DNA of 64,000 nucleotides from Aselliscus stoliczkanus (taxonomy: Eukaryota > Chordata > Mammalia > Chiroptera > Hipposideridae): assembly GCA_033961575.1 (NCBI GenBank), contig CM066733.1, positions 103,383,921 to 103,447,920 on the forward strand, written 5' to 3'. Below, in pieces: positions 21,346 to 33,221 of this stretch. The position numbers and the translations under genes are program-made. Below the pieces are notes generated by a model. The model made no database searches and had not been told where the DNA came from. It saw only the letters and a list, made by a program, of their open reading frames with translations. Numbering within the stretch: the stretch's first letter is position 1; every line of letters starts with the position of its first letter.

Positions 21346-21939
21346 AAAATATTTTTCATTAAAAAAGAAAACTTCTCTTTTTGAAGTTGATTAGACTAGC
21401 TGTGCTAATTGATAGAAAAGATTTGGATTTTATATTTTCTGTTTTCATCAGGATTAAATTAGACTGGCCCATCGATGCGACTGCAGGTTGTAATGTTGGG
21501 GTGAACGCCACAGATTCAATTCTAAAACTAAGCTCAAATGCAGATTGAACGGGTGTCTTTGGATGGATTTACTGTTGTTCCTAATTATTCAAAAAAGAAA
21601 TGTGTTCTCCAGGCAATTCAGAATCCTCCATGAATTCATTTCTTCTATTTTTTCTTCTTTTATTCCTTTCTTCTTTCCTCCCTCCTTCCCTCCTCTTCTT
21701 TTTAGCGTTTATAGAAATCATATTTGTAGACAAGGGAAGAACTCTATTGGTATACGGGGTGTAATTTAATTATGCAAAACAGGAAGATGCTCTTTATATT
21801 TGGTCTTCTGGGCTTGAAACAATGTCATTAATCAGACTCTCATAAGAATTATTTCAGACTTTTCAAAACATCAGCTCTCCTGTTTATGCTCCTCACATAA
21901 ATTCTAAACATTTTTTTTTTAACCTACCTTGTATCCAGC
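21346..21939. other. Unassigned sequence
   Basis: No gene or repeat recognised. Pyrimidine-rich CTTTTTTC-type runs near 21640-21700. Confidence 0.4.
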
Positions 21940-22960
21940 AAGCAATGATTAGGAAGTATTGAAATCTTTACATTATCTTAGTAATGTGCCAATTAAAGGA
22001 AGTGTTTTATCCAGATTACAAAGATTTGTCTGGGGTGGCCACCACTTTGTTAAGGCTGTTTTGTGGACATCTTCATAATTAATGGAAAAATCATTAGGAA
22101 TTCAGTCTTTATTAACCCCTATAGCTGCAGGGGCCCATTTCATCTTAATTGCATTCATTTGGCACTGGCAGTATTATACAGCATAATCACTAATAAATGA
22201 TCTTTTAATTTGTACCAATCAACGGAGCTTGCTTTCATGCCAATATTCCTGTTTCTTTGATGTTGACCTGTCTTGATTTTTGATCATTTGGGCTTAAGAT
22301 GATTTACTGGAAAATCAATATCAATACCAGTACTGCTTGTATTCATACATCTGTGGTTAGGTTTTATTTGAGTGTATTTTGATTGAAATAAGTAGTGCTT
22401 GATTACCCATTCAGATGAGGGGGGAAAAGAAGCATAATCAAGTTGGGAAATCTGGTACTGTATTCTTATTCAAAGGAAAATAATTAGAAACTGTAGGAAA
22501 ACTGAGGATTCGGGAGAGCAGTAGAGGTAACACTTCATATGCCACTAATTAAGCAACTTTGTCCGCCATCTCCTAAAGGCCTTCACCAATAGCGTAATAT
22601 ACCATTACCCATTAGCAAGGCCAATGGGGGCTTTGGTTACACTTGTTAATGGGAAACCCCGAGACAGTTTCTCTCATTATCCCCCTGTCAGCACTGTCTC
22701 TGCAGTGCAAAGTGGTCCTCATTGTTCTGTGGGTCAGCTAACCAGAAACCAAGCTACTGTAAAGAAACATTCTGCAGCTAATTGAAAATGACTGAAAAAT
22801 CCCCTTATCATCCAGTCACCTCTCTTTTTTTGTGGAACAATGGAACATATATGGACTAAGTAGGGAAAAGGAAAGGCCAGGCTATGACATTGAATTTTTC
22901 CTGACTAATACAACTACAAAGAAGTCTTTGAAGATAATTCCAGGGGGAAAATCCACTCAC
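21940..22960. promoter_or_regulatory. Candidate conserved non-coding element
   Basis: About 1 kb with no repeat scar, no microsatellite and dense homeodomain-type TAATTA/ATTAAT cores: TTCATAATTAATGG (22073-22086), 'CACTAATTAAGC' (22540s), 'GCAGCTAATTG' (22775). It also has a SOX-like CATTGTTC (22720s). Repeat-free, AT-rich kilobases with these motifs are often developmental enhancers in gene deserts. This is inferred from texture only; no alignment was possible. Confidence 0.3.
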
Positions 22961-23579
22961 TTTTTTTTTTTTTAAGATAATGACAGTAAAACATAAGTTA
23001 GTGTAGAATATTGCATTTGCTGTTCTAAGGAGTACTTTCCGTTTAGCTGACTCCCTTCACTAGAGGAACTCAAAGCGTTTCCCATGGAACTGCTGAAATC
23101 CTCATTATCCTAATGAGCAAATGGCACAAAACTGGAAGAGCCACAAGGAACATGAAGCTTAATCACATATTCTAAGTTGGGCTGTTTTCCTGAACTCTTA
23201 AAGACAATTTAGTATGAGGTATATCTCACTTTAAGTTTCTCAAAACCTGGAAATACAAATGTACAGAAAAAACAGATCAGATTTTTTTATACATGAAGGA
23301 AAGGACAAAGAAAAAGGATAGGAATAATCCCTATATTTAGAATGCTTTGCAAAAGGATTCCATTCATTGTTCTTCCCTTTAAATCATAAGATTGCAAAGT
23401 ACATTTAAAATTTGATTTAAATAAATATTCAAAATGATAGACAAAATATGTTGATCACATAGCTTAAATGAGGAATGCTTAATTTGGGTGTCTGTAGAAG
23501 ACACCCATTTTATCATCTTCAGGAAGACACAGCAATGCTCCACGTTGCTAGAGCAGGCTAGAACAACTGAGCAGTATCA
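22961..23579. other. Unassigned sequence
   Basis: Poly-T near 22961-22972; nothing else recognised. Confidence 0.4.
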
Positions 23580-24470
23580 TTCATTCATCATTTCCTTCAA
23601 TCAGCATTTATTGGACACTGCTCTGTTTCAAGCAAGGGTGCCAGGCATTAAGATACACAATGAATTAGGTGTGACACTTTAGTTTAAGAAATCCACAATC
23701 TGGTGGAGGAAATAATAACACACACTTATATTACAGTGTAGCAAGTGAAACAAACTACACAGAGCAAACTGTATGTAGTAAAATGGTATATAGAGGAAAG
23801 ATAACAAAGGCAACTTGGCAGGGTTAGGAAAGGTTCGTATGAAGAAGTAATATATCAGCTGAGTTTTAAACATGGGCAAATGTCTGAGCACATATCAGGG
23901 GTATAATGGGCGCAGAAGAGAAACAATAAATTATATGTTGCATGTAGAGAATTACAAGCAAACAGTTCATTGTGGTGAGAAATAGAGATAAAAGAGGCTG
24001 GAGAGGTAGACACCAGTTTCCTGACTCCTTTAAATTTACCCAAAAGATATAAGAAAAAGAAGAGTCAGCTTTGCATTTAGGTAGATCACTCTTGGTCACT
24101 GAGTGAAAGGCAAATAGTCTGAGGAAAGGACCACAGATAAAGCTGTTAGCATACGATTTCAGTAATCCAGACAAGATGAAAAGGGCTTGAATTGAATAGC
24201 AAATGTGGGAGACATCAGTTTACAATGGGAAACCATTAAAGATAAGCATGAGTAAGATCCTTGGGTAGGGTGTACAAAGTAGAAAGAGTAGCCTGCTAAG
24301 GATAGAACTACTTGTAGAATATGAAAGTGGTACTGATAAGTAAAGAAAAGAAACTCACAAGGAATCAAAGGACAATTGGAGGTATAAGAAAAACCAGCAG
24401 TGGGAGGTATGATAAATTCCAATGAGATAAAGACTTTCAACAAAAAACATGTAATCAACCTTTCCAAAAA
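23580..24470 (-). mobile_element. L2 LINE fragment, antisense
   Basis: Inverted L2 landmarks: 'CATTCATTCATCATTTCC', 'CAGCATTTATTGGACACTGC', 'GTGCCAGGCATTAAGATACA', 'CAATCTGGTGGAGGAAATAA', 'TATCAGCTGAGTTTTAAACA', 'CAGTAATCCAGACAAGATGA', 'CAATGGGAAACCATTAAAGA'. The last two blocks appear in the reverse of the order I expect, so there may be two overlapping L2 copies or a local rearrangement. No intact frame. Confidence 0.65.
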
Positions 24471-25150
24471 TGAAGAGAACAGCTACACTCAAGTAAAGCC
24501 TTTAGAATATTTATTGCATTTAAATTTTAGGCATTATTAGTAACTTAATAAGAAGAGTTGTATGGTAGTTATACCTTACAGGTAAAGGCCTGAAGGCAAA
24601 GCAGTGAAGAGGTGGAAATGGTGGGTGGGGACAGGCCTTTCAAGGAATTTGGATGAACAAGAGAAGATCACTGTCAGCCATTGGCTAATTAGGGATAGTG
24701 AATCAAGGGAACACTTCCTAGGATGGGAGAAACTTGAGTGTGTTTTCAGGCTGAGGAAAAGGCTCTGTCTATACAAAACAGAAGAGGCTGAAGATTAAGC
24801 TAAAAGTAGGAATCAAAAGAAAGTGGGGTGCTAGGGAAAAAGCAGTTCAGATGATCAACATGGGACCCAGTCATCATGGATGAGAAAATGAAATAGGACA
24901 AATTATATAAAATAAATTAAGAAGGTTTCAATGAGGTCAAAAGGTGCTGGTGACAGTAGTATAGGGAAGGAGCTAGAAAGATAGGAATTATCATTAGGAG
25001 GCCAGATACATTCTAGACATTTAAAAGCAATATCATTCATTAAAGATGGCCTGTTAACTTTTGGGTAATGCACAATTGGTGTGAAGACTTCAAAGGAATT
25101 TAGATGAATTAGGCAAGTCCAAGTTCTTGACTTCACCCAGGCTGTGATCT
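24471..25150. other. Unassigned, possibly old repeat
   Basis: Wording such as 'AAGATCACTGTCAGCCATTG' and 'AGGATGGGAGAAACTTGAGT' hints at an old dispersed element, but I cannot name it. Confidence 0.35.
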
Positions 25151-26302
25151 AAATCTCTAGAAGATTCTAGAATGAATGGGCCTCCTGCATTTTAGCCATA
25201 ATTAGCAGGCATTTAGTTTTTACTGAAAGACTTTTCAAAGTATTTAATAAGCTTGTGAACATTGTGATTCTCCAAGAGGAGAATAGGAGAGTATAGTTTG
25301 CAGACTGATGATTACACATTTCAATCCACACAGAAAGCCTCTAACTCATTGCAGTGGAAACACTTGCACTGGGTTTTCATTAAACGATGACATCTTTTGA
25401 TTTTAAATTCTGGCTACTTTCACTTTAGCTTTAAATTTCAGTTTGAGCTAGTGAAGTAGCACAAGTTAGTTAAGAGAACTATATTAATGTTTAATTTTAC
25501 TAACATGTTGACTTCATTAAGCATGTATTATGTGTGTGCTGTGAGCGTACTACTGTGCTGAGAGGTAGCAAGCAAAGAAACTTGAGTTGGTCTTTTGTGC
25601 CAGGCTCTGGACTAGGAGCAATGGGAAACAAGAGAAGCCTGGTTTGCACACTAAGAGTGTTTTCTAACTTTTCCTCGCAGGATACATGCTTTCCTGTTCC
25701 AGCCCACCACAAGATTTTTACCATAATATTCCTTCCTGCAAAATCTTTTTCTGCATGTTTATTATTCCTGGCATGAATGATACTTATGTCTATTCTGAAT
25801 TTGTTCTCTTTGCATTTCCATTTATGTTCTCCTGGTCCTGTCTTCTTGTGCCATACTAAAAATAGCAGTTCATGTTGGTATTATCTGCATGGTTTAAAAA
25901 TTTAAACACTCAACTAAATCTACTCCACTGATTTTTTTTTTCTAAATTTCACACTTTCAGGTTTTCCAGTCTGTCCTCAGACTTCATATCTTCAACTTTG
26001 CCACATTTTCAAGCACCGCAATATCTTCTGCAATTTATTTAGCTTTATATGGTCTCTGAAGAGCACCATCAATTCGAGGCCTCACATTCTTATATATTAT
26101 GCTGTAATTATCTAGATATGCTTGTCTTTGAAATCACTTTCTAAAGTTCTATGGAAAAGTCATCCTACAGTTTTGAGATTCTATGTCTCACTAAAATGTA
26201 TTTAAAACTTCTGTTTTTTTTAATAACAAAATCAAGACTTTGCTATTTTTAAGTTATCCCTTTAAATATTCCTATTAAAAGCTTGATTAAAAATGATGCT
26301 GT
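25151..26302. other. Unassigned sequence
   Basis: No gene recognised. About 25515-25650 ('GTGCCAGGCTCTGGACTAGG', 'AGCAATGGGAAACAAGAG') vaguely recalls inverted L2. Confidence 0.35.
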
Positions 26303-26442
26303 AGGGCCAGCCGAGTGGCTCAGTTGGTTAAGAGCTCACTCAAGTGTGCGAGCTCTGAGCAGCACAGTTGCCAGTTCAATTCCTGGCCCAAGCTGAGCTG
26401 CCACTGAGCTGCCAACAGGTGGCAGGATGGCTCAGCTAAAAA
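26303..26442 (+). mobile_element. tRNA-derived SINE, second subfamily
   Basis: Same subfamily as the copy at 21197: 'GGCCAGCCGAGTGGCTCAG', 'TTGGTTAAGAGCTCACTCAA', 'GTGTGCGAGCTCTGAGCAGC', 'TTGCCAGTTCAATTCCTGGC', 'GCTGAGCTGCCACTGAGC'. It adds CAACAGGTGGCAGGATGG before the A-tail. TSD of about 14 bp with one mismatch: AAAATGATGCTGT (26290-26302) and AAAATGATGCCGT (after the tail, about 26444-26456). Confidence 0.9.
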
Positions 26443-26456
26443 AAAAATGATGCCGT

Positions 26457-27719
26457 TACTCGAGATTCGTTTTTTCCTTCAATGTAATAACAACTCATCT
26501 GAGGTTATGTTAAAAATATGGCACTACCTCACTGAAGTTTTTGAAAATTATGTTTTCTGTCACTGAAACATACATTGATATCACTATTATTGAAAGGCTT
26601 TTTAGTACAACAAAAACCACACTTTGCTAGAAATATCAAAAAAAATAATTCTTATCCATTCAGCATTTTTCTATTGTCTCTAAAAATACTGATATTTAGT
26701 ATGAAATATGAATTAAAAGTTAGGGAAAACCACCCACTAGCCCACATCCCTAAATCTATAAAAATAAAACAATTACAAAACTGGGAACTTAAGCCATTTG
26801 CATCATTAGACTGCTTCCAAACAATGTGGAATTATTATAACAAACAACCAACAAACAAACAGCAACAAAATAAAAACAAAACATAGGGTTAGAATGTCAA
26901 AAATGAAGCATGGTTATCCATAAGGAATTATGGTGAGATTTTTCATATATATACACTTTTGGATTTCTGATCTTTTAGATACGGCATTTTAAAAAGCAGA
27001 ATTGAAATGTGATGATTCTTTCATTTATTTAATTTATTTGATCGCATATCACTCAACAAGCTTCCAAGCCCATAAAACACAATCAAAGCTACCATGCTTA
27101 CCAAAAGCCTCTGGAGAGCAAGGTAAGGCACACTTCACACAAGATTCTCCAAAAAGCAGACCACAAGTCGTTGCCTCTGCCTCATCTTCTTGGAGAGAGC
27201 TGCTCCTTTAATTGCTTATTTGCCCCACACCTGACCAGTGGAAGAATAACTTTTCTAGGGCATCCCTCTGTAGCTCTGAGTGATTTGATCTTTCTTTGGT
27301 GACCTGGGCCATGCCATCCCAATATGAGAAGAAGCAGCAAATTGAAGTCAGATACTTATTGGAATGAAACTCTCATTTTAAGAAGAAATTCAGATCTATT
27401 TAGCTTGACCTTGGAACTTGAATTAAATCTTTAGACACTCAACTTTCTCCAGGGAAGTGTGAGGTTTATATAAATTTGAGTGTATTAGGCTAGTCTGGCT
27501 GTGATCTACGCACCAAGTTGGTTAATTTTTCATTTAAAGGACAAAGGGTTTCACTGGAACTAATTTAACTGACTTAATTTGTGATATTCACATACCAGTT
27601 TATATTCTAAACCAAGAGAGGTTTTTTAAAACCATTAACATGTCATTAAAAAAACATAATATGTTCACTGATTGATGTTTTGAAGGCAGCCACAGTTGCC
27701 TATGGCTGGGGACTTCTGA
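26457..27719. other. Unassigned sequence
   Basis: No gene or clear repeat. The frame at 26575-26886 is AT-rich and has a CAACAAACAAACAGC-like low-complexity end. Confidence 0.4.
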
Positions 27720-27890
27720 CATGGTTCATTTTTTACCTTTGGTACTAACCAATTGTGTGACCCTATATGAGGCGCTCCATCTTTCTCTGATTCACTCTCT
27801 AACTAATAAACTGGCACTGTAATAATTCCCTTTTCTATCTTTCTCAAGGGGTATACTGAGAATTAACAAGTTAATGGTCAAAAATACATC
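27720..27890 (+). mobile_element. MIR SINE relic
   Basis: 'CTAACCAATTGTGTGACCCT', 'TTTCTCTGATTCACTCTCTA', 'AATAAACTGGCACTGTAATA', 'ACTGAGAATTAACAAGTTAA' follow sense MIR. Confidence 0.6.
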
Positions 27891-29431
27891 AAAATCATCA
27901 GTGAAAAGGCAACATATTAGGACTTTCATGTTATGGAAACATATTTGAAATGTTTTGGGTTGTTTTGTTTTTAATCAGAAAAGATTACTGCTCTGAGTTT
28001 TACCATGTGAGTAAATGGGAGAATAAATTGGCTTGATTTGTACTTAATCTGTTAGTGTATGTGGATTTGTAGTATTCCTAAATTAACAAACATAAAAAAA
28101 ATCAAGTGTATACATGAATCACATTCACAATATTCCTAAATAATTTTTGCAAACTTTTTAACTGTTCAAAACTTAACCAATGCCAGAAACTTCTCTTGAT
28201 TAACCCTGCTTCACTCCATCTGTCTTGTGCTTTGTTGCTTGAATGGCAATATTTACATTAATTTCATTCTATAAGAGTTTCATAAGAGCTTTAAAGCCAT
28301 TTCCTATAATTGTCCTTTCCTCCTATCAGTTTATATATCTCTATGTCAGAGACTGTGTATCTGTTTACTTTATCTTCCTTCAGTGCACCCCTGACCAGAC
28401 CACAGTAACAGTCAAGAAACGATGTTTGCTAATTACATACAGATAGGGCTGGGTGTATTTGATATGTGGTTCCTTTCTCATCGTATTTTTTTACCTATCT
28501 TTATAAAATAGTGGATTTTACCATGAGCGAAAACAAATGACTTCTTGTCTTGTGCATACTTACAAGTTCACAAGTGTGATTTTGTTACACTTTAAAATAA
28601 AGAACATAAATGTTTATGCAATCTTGTTTGTAATTACATTGCTGATAAAACACAAACAAAACATAAAACACAAAAAAATGATAATTATATTACCAGTTGA
28701 AGGATATAATAATATTTTCAATATAAATCTTGCTGCCTTGAAAACAATGAAATATGTGGATATTGAAAAGAAAGGAGCTTACAAGAGAGGGGAATGAGGC
28801 ATAGGGAAGAAAGTGATAGAAGTACAATACCTTAATTTTCAAGGGATGAATTCAGAACCATCTATTTATACATAAGGTAAATAATTAGTATTTTAAGTAT
28901 GTATAAAACAAGCTCTCAAACATATTCTTTTTTGTTTTGTCTTTTTATTTTCCATTTTAAATGTATTGCTTCATTATGAAGATCTGCATAGAAAAAGAAT
29001 TTCTAGGGCTAAATAATAAGAGGAATACCTGACACTATTTATTTTGCCACTAAAAACATTGGACAACATTCCTAGAATTAGTTATTCAATGAAACAAAAA
29101 GAAAGAAGCTCGCAGGCTGCAGCACTGCTTTCACCCTTCTCTGTCCAATTTACATTACAAGTCTATTTTTCTCTTAAACAGTCTCCAAGCCTGTAGCTCT
29201 CAGCATGTGCTTGCTGTATGGAGTTTAAAATATATGTTGGTGCCAAAACTATCATGAGTAACAGCACTGATAAGATGGAGATAAAATGTACCTGAGTATC
29301 ATTCCAAAATAATAGACAAGGGTCATCCTCCAATTCGAATTTATATTTTCTGAAATTCATTCATTTGAAACACATTTGGGTAACATTGGGCAAAGCATTC
29401 TCTTATTTTCCTCTGTATATGTGGTTATATC
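27891..29431. other. Unassigned AT-rich sequence
   Basis: No gene seen. The frame at 28537-28797 is A-rich and motif-free. Confidence 0.4.
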
Positions 29432-29446
29432 AAAATTCTTATTTCT

Positions 29447-29810
29447 GGGCCAGCGGACTGGCATGTTGATTGGGAGTTGGCTTGGGGAGTCAGCTCTGGG
29501 AAGAGGGGCCTTGGTTCAGATCCCACGTGGGAGCCAGTGACGCTGCGCCATCTACAGCTAAGATGGTGAACAACAGCTCGACCTGGAGCTGGATTGCCAT
29601 GAGTCGTTGGCGACGGTGTGGGCTGCAGGGGGGCTGGCCCACAGCTGGCCTGCAGTTTCATGGGCTGCCTCACAGGGGAAGAGCGGGATGATGGTGCCGA
29701 CATGGACCTGTGGGGCAATGTCCTCCGCAGCTGGACTGTGGAGCAGGAGAACACTTCCCCTCTCCCAATTCCCCCAATGAAATTTTTGGAGACAAGGAAG
29801 GGGGAAAAAA
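29447..29810 (+). mobile_element. tRNA-derived SINE, long form
   Basis: Same long family as the copy at 19654: 'GGCCAGCGGACTGGCATGTT' head (degraded), 'GGTTCAGATCCCACGTGGGA' B box, 'CTACAGCTAAGATGGTGAAC', 'CGACCTGGAGCTGGATTGCC', 'GGGGAAGAGCGGGATGATGG', 'AATGTCCTCCGCAGCTGGAC', 'CCCCCAATGAAATTTTTGG', A-tail. A perfect 15-bp TSD (AAAATTCTTATTTCT) lies at 29432-29446 and 29811-29825. All open frames across it are shadows of this GC-rich element. Confidence 0.95.
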
Positions 29811-29825
29811 AAAATTCTTATTTCT

Positions 29826-31990
29826 AATGTGTATTTTATCTGTTCCAATCACTCCTGATTTTTCCTTTGACTAGCTATTGACTTAACAATTTTATTTGTG
29901 CTTTCCTGGTCATTGCCTACAGGTTCTGCTATACAGTATATTTACACAATTTTATTTTCTGTAGAGTCTCCAAGTTAGTATGTAGTTTCTTCTTTTGGGT
30001 TTAAAATTTTCTTTTCTTGTATCTTTAAAAAGACTTTATGTTTAAAATTTTCCAAGTTGTGATTTTTTTTACTACAATTTAATATTAATTTCTAGTTTTA
30101 TCATATTGTAATCATAGAATGTAGTCAATAGTAATTGTACATTTTTAATTGTAGTTTTTCTCTATGATCTAATATTTAAGTAATATTTGTATATATCCAA
30201 AGGGCACAAAACTAAGTATTTTAAATATAGAATTACCCCATCACTAATGATTTTATGTAGATCCTGATAGTTATGCTTATTTTTTCTCTATAATTTTTGC
30301 TTTATACATTTTGTTGCTATATCATTTGGCACATTTTATTACAGTTGTGTTTTTATTATGACTCATATGACTTATCATTACAAAGTTGGTCTTTTATAAT
30401 GCATGTTTCATATTAAACCATTTTAGAAGTTGAGGTTCTGGCTTTCTCCTCCTCTTCTTCTTCTTCCTTTTCTACTGCTTTGGCATTTTTTCCATTTCTT
30501 TTACTTTCTACCTATCTGAGATGTTCTGTTTGTTCGGTATCTTATACACTGCATAAAATGGAATTACATTATGCCATCCAACAAAACTCTCTCTTTTTAT
30601 AGGTAAATGCATTGCATTTATAGTTTACTATAACAGATGTTCTGTCTTAAGTTTATTATTTTATGTAATGATTTTTGTTGTTATTGCTGTTAAACCTCCC
30701 TCTGCCCCCACCACATCCAACTTTCTAAGTATATACAAAAGGTTTTATTTTTTGACTGATTTTGACACAGAGAAGAGTATAAATAAAAAGAACTTGCTCA
30801 ATATCTTTTTTGTTAAATGAATAACAAAAATGAATAGAACCCTATTCACTAATTTAACAACCTTTAAGTATATATCCTCACTGAATAAGCTTTCATCTTT
30901 TTCCAACAGCCTTGCATAAAGAAAATGAGCACCCTTACATATTTTTCCTTCTCCCCTTTCTGACAATCTTCCGTTTTACCTTAGGTATATTAATTTTAAG
31001 ATGTCAAAGTTTCATAAGCTCTATACCTATAATTTCTAATAGTTATTTTACACTTCCTCAGTCTCAAGTTCTTTATTTTAATTCATGGCTACATATTTTT
31101 ATTAAATAGTTATTTTCAAAAAGGCCTTGAGGTTTCTTATTTTGGGGGTTCTTGAAGGGTTTGAACACCTTTCTGTTGCTTTCATGCATATACTGCAATC
31201 TGACTGGTCATAACATTTTTGGGTCAACCTTTTGTTTTTTTAATGTGCTATGAACATTCATTCATTCATTCATTCATTCATTCATTGTCTTTAGCAATTT
31301 AATGTGCCTGTGGACAATTTTGGCCATTGCTTTTATAAATTATTTAATATTTCTGGTTATTTTCCCATGGGATTAACCTCTTTACTTTTGCAGTTAAATA
31401 CATCTATTAAAATATATCTGATTATTTCAAATATGTGATTTTCCCCATGAAATCTCGTGTGACAGTTAGATTTCACATTTTCTATTTTTTTGAGAAAGTT
31501 TTTTTCTCTTACAACTTTGTTATTTCTGTTCCACCTGCTTTGCTGTTTTCTTTAGAAATATGAATATGTATGCATGGGATATCTGTAACTTTCTCTACTA
31601 TCTACAATGTTCCTTTTAATTATTTTTTTCTCTTGGTTCTTTACATTCTTTCTTATGTAATAATTTTTCAGGCATGAACTACATGACACTTTGCAGCAGT
31701 ATCTATTATGTTTATTTAGGCTTCATTTTGTAGTTTTAATTTATGAGATGGTCTTATTGTTTGACTCAGTTTCTTTTCTGAGCTCTGTTAGCTTATGCAT
31801 TATATTATTCTAAAGTGTTATCATTGTTCCTTTTTGCTCAGTAATTTTTTTTCCTTAAACTTATGAGAAACTTATTATTTGCTGACGATTTTCTTTTGTC
31901 TTTTGTACATTTTTTTAATCTGCACTAGTTTTGTTATATTTGTCTCCTTTTGATGGTATGAAGTTCTTTTTGAGTGTTAGTCCTATTTGA
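29826..31990 (-). mobile_element. Old LINE-1 / HAL1-like sequence, antisense
   Basis: Long T-rich stretch with the wording of inverted L1 ORF2: 'TTTTATCATATTGTAATCAT', 'AGAATGTAGTCAATAGTAAT', 'TTTTACTTTCTACCTATCTG' and 'CGGTATCTTATACACTGCAT'. These parallel inverted L1 'ttttattgcattgtggtcagagaatg..cttttactttcaacctat..gtctcttgtagacagcat'. Frames are destroyed. The L1 match is best from 30060 to 30720; the rest is weaker. Confidence 0.55.
31254..31286 (+). repeat. (CATT)n microsatellite
   Basis: About eight CATT units in a row inside the T-rich L1-like block. Confidence 0.95.
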
Positions 31991-32078
31991 AAGAGGAAAC
32001 TCTATCCACACCTAAAATTTCCTCAAGAATAATGTGGGAGGAATGGGGAAAATGGAGTGAGTTGACCAGCAGCTGTGA

Positions 32079-32081
<3 letters not shown>

Positions 32082-32124
<43 letters not shown>
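32082..32124 (+). repeat. (GT)n microsatellite
   Basis: About 21 uninterrupted GT units. Confidence 0.97.
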
Positions 32125-32126
<2 letters not shown>

Positions 32127-32730
32127 GTAATGTATGGCTTATTTAACTGTTTCCTTTCAAGCCCTTTCAAAAACCAAGTTTTAAGAGAAAATAAAGATGT
32201 GATATATTTATCATTTATGTTTACAAAATGTTATACCTGTATTATTCATAAATATGTTAATATAATTTGAGTCAACTAACATGTTTTGGACACTTATATA
32301 CTTTTCAAGTTATCATGTACAAGATCCTGTAGAGTCTATTTCATGTTTAAGAGTATCCATAATTTTGTGATGTAATGGAAAATAACTCTGACCAGGACTC
32401 ATGAAACCTAGGTTTCGGATATAGCTGTGCCTAAACCAAGATGATTTTTTCTTTAGTTTGAGAAAATTATTTAAATTCTCTATACCTCTGGTTCCTGAGA
32501 AGTTTTGGTAAGATAATCACTAATTCTTTACAAATTGAAGTCTCTTGATACTAGAGATATGAAAAGCTACTTAAATCTTTGGAAAGATTTAATTCAATCT
32601 GTTATGATAATCATATCAACAAAATCAAAGAAAAATATGAAACTTTTATTTACATATTTAAACAATTCTGTGTTCAGAAAATATGTGGTTGTATTTCCCT
32701 CACTTACTTCTGACCATGTTTACATGTCTT
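32125..32730. other. Unassigned sequence, possible MIR
   Basis: At 32385-32530 'ACTCATGAAACCTAGGTTTC', 'GAAAATTATTTAAATTCTCT' and 'GGTTCCTGAGAAGTTTTGG' could be a very old sense MIR. No gene. Confidence 0.35.
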
Positions 32731-32743
32731 AAGAATGCCACAT

Positions 32744-32871
32744 TGGGCCCACCAAGTGGCGCGGTGGTTAAGCGCTGGCTTGGGAAGCCAGCAGCCCCAG
32801 TTCGGGTCCCACATATGAGGGACAGTGACACTGCGCTCAAAACAAAACAAAACAAAAAAATAAGAATGCAA
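32744..32871 (+). mobile_element. tRNA-derived SINE, head-only short form
   Basis: 'GGGCCCACCAAGTGGCGCGG', 'TGGTTAAGCGCTGGCTTGGG', 'CAGTTCGGGTCCCACATATG', 'GACACTGCGCTC' and an (AAAAC)n tail. The 13-bp TSD AAGAATGCCACAT lies at 32731-32743 and 32872-32884. An extra 'AAGAATGC' at 32862-32869 sits in the tail, probably a partial slip copy of the target. Confidence 0.94.
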
Positions 32872-32922
32872 AAGAATGCCACATCACAGAGGATATCAGT
32901 CAAGTCAGAAAGCTTTGTTGAA

Positions 32923-33205
32923 GTATATAAAACTGAAAACAACAAAAAAATAAGAAAAACAAATGAAGAAATAGAACTCATTAACACAGAGATAGTTTAG
33001 TCATTACCAGAGAGTAAGGGGAGAGAGGGTGGTAGATGACAGTAAAGGGGGTCAAATATATGGTGATATAAGGAGAGCTGACTCTGAGTGGTGAGCATAC
33101 AATGCGATATATAGATGATGTATTACAGAATTATACACCTTAAATCTATGTAACTTTGCTACCAATTGTCACCCCAATAAACTTTAATTAAAAAGAACAA
33201 AAGAA
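32923..33205 (+). mobile_element. Young LINE-1 3' end, 5' truncated
   Basis: Starts inside the end of ORF2 ('GTATATAAAACTGAAAACAA', 'AAATGAAGAAATAGAACTCA') and runs through a 3' UTR ('CATTACCAGAGAGTAAGGGG', 'ATATATGGTGATATAAGG', 'GATGATGTATTACAGAATTA', 'ACCCCAATAAACTTTAATTA') to an A-rich tail. TSD of about 14-16 bp: AGAAAGCTTTGTT at 32907 and 33206. Close sister of the copy at 46403. Confidence 0.9.
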
Positions 33206-33221
33206 AGAAAGCTTTGTTAAA

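Noticed and set aside
29425..29852. Several overlapping frames of 60-109 codons on both strands
   Set aside because: They are all inside a GC-rich SINE copy with a perfect TSD; frames on both strands are expected from low stop density.
31254..31286. Possible CRISPR-like repeat array
   Set aside because: It is a simple tetranucleotide microsatellite with no spacers.
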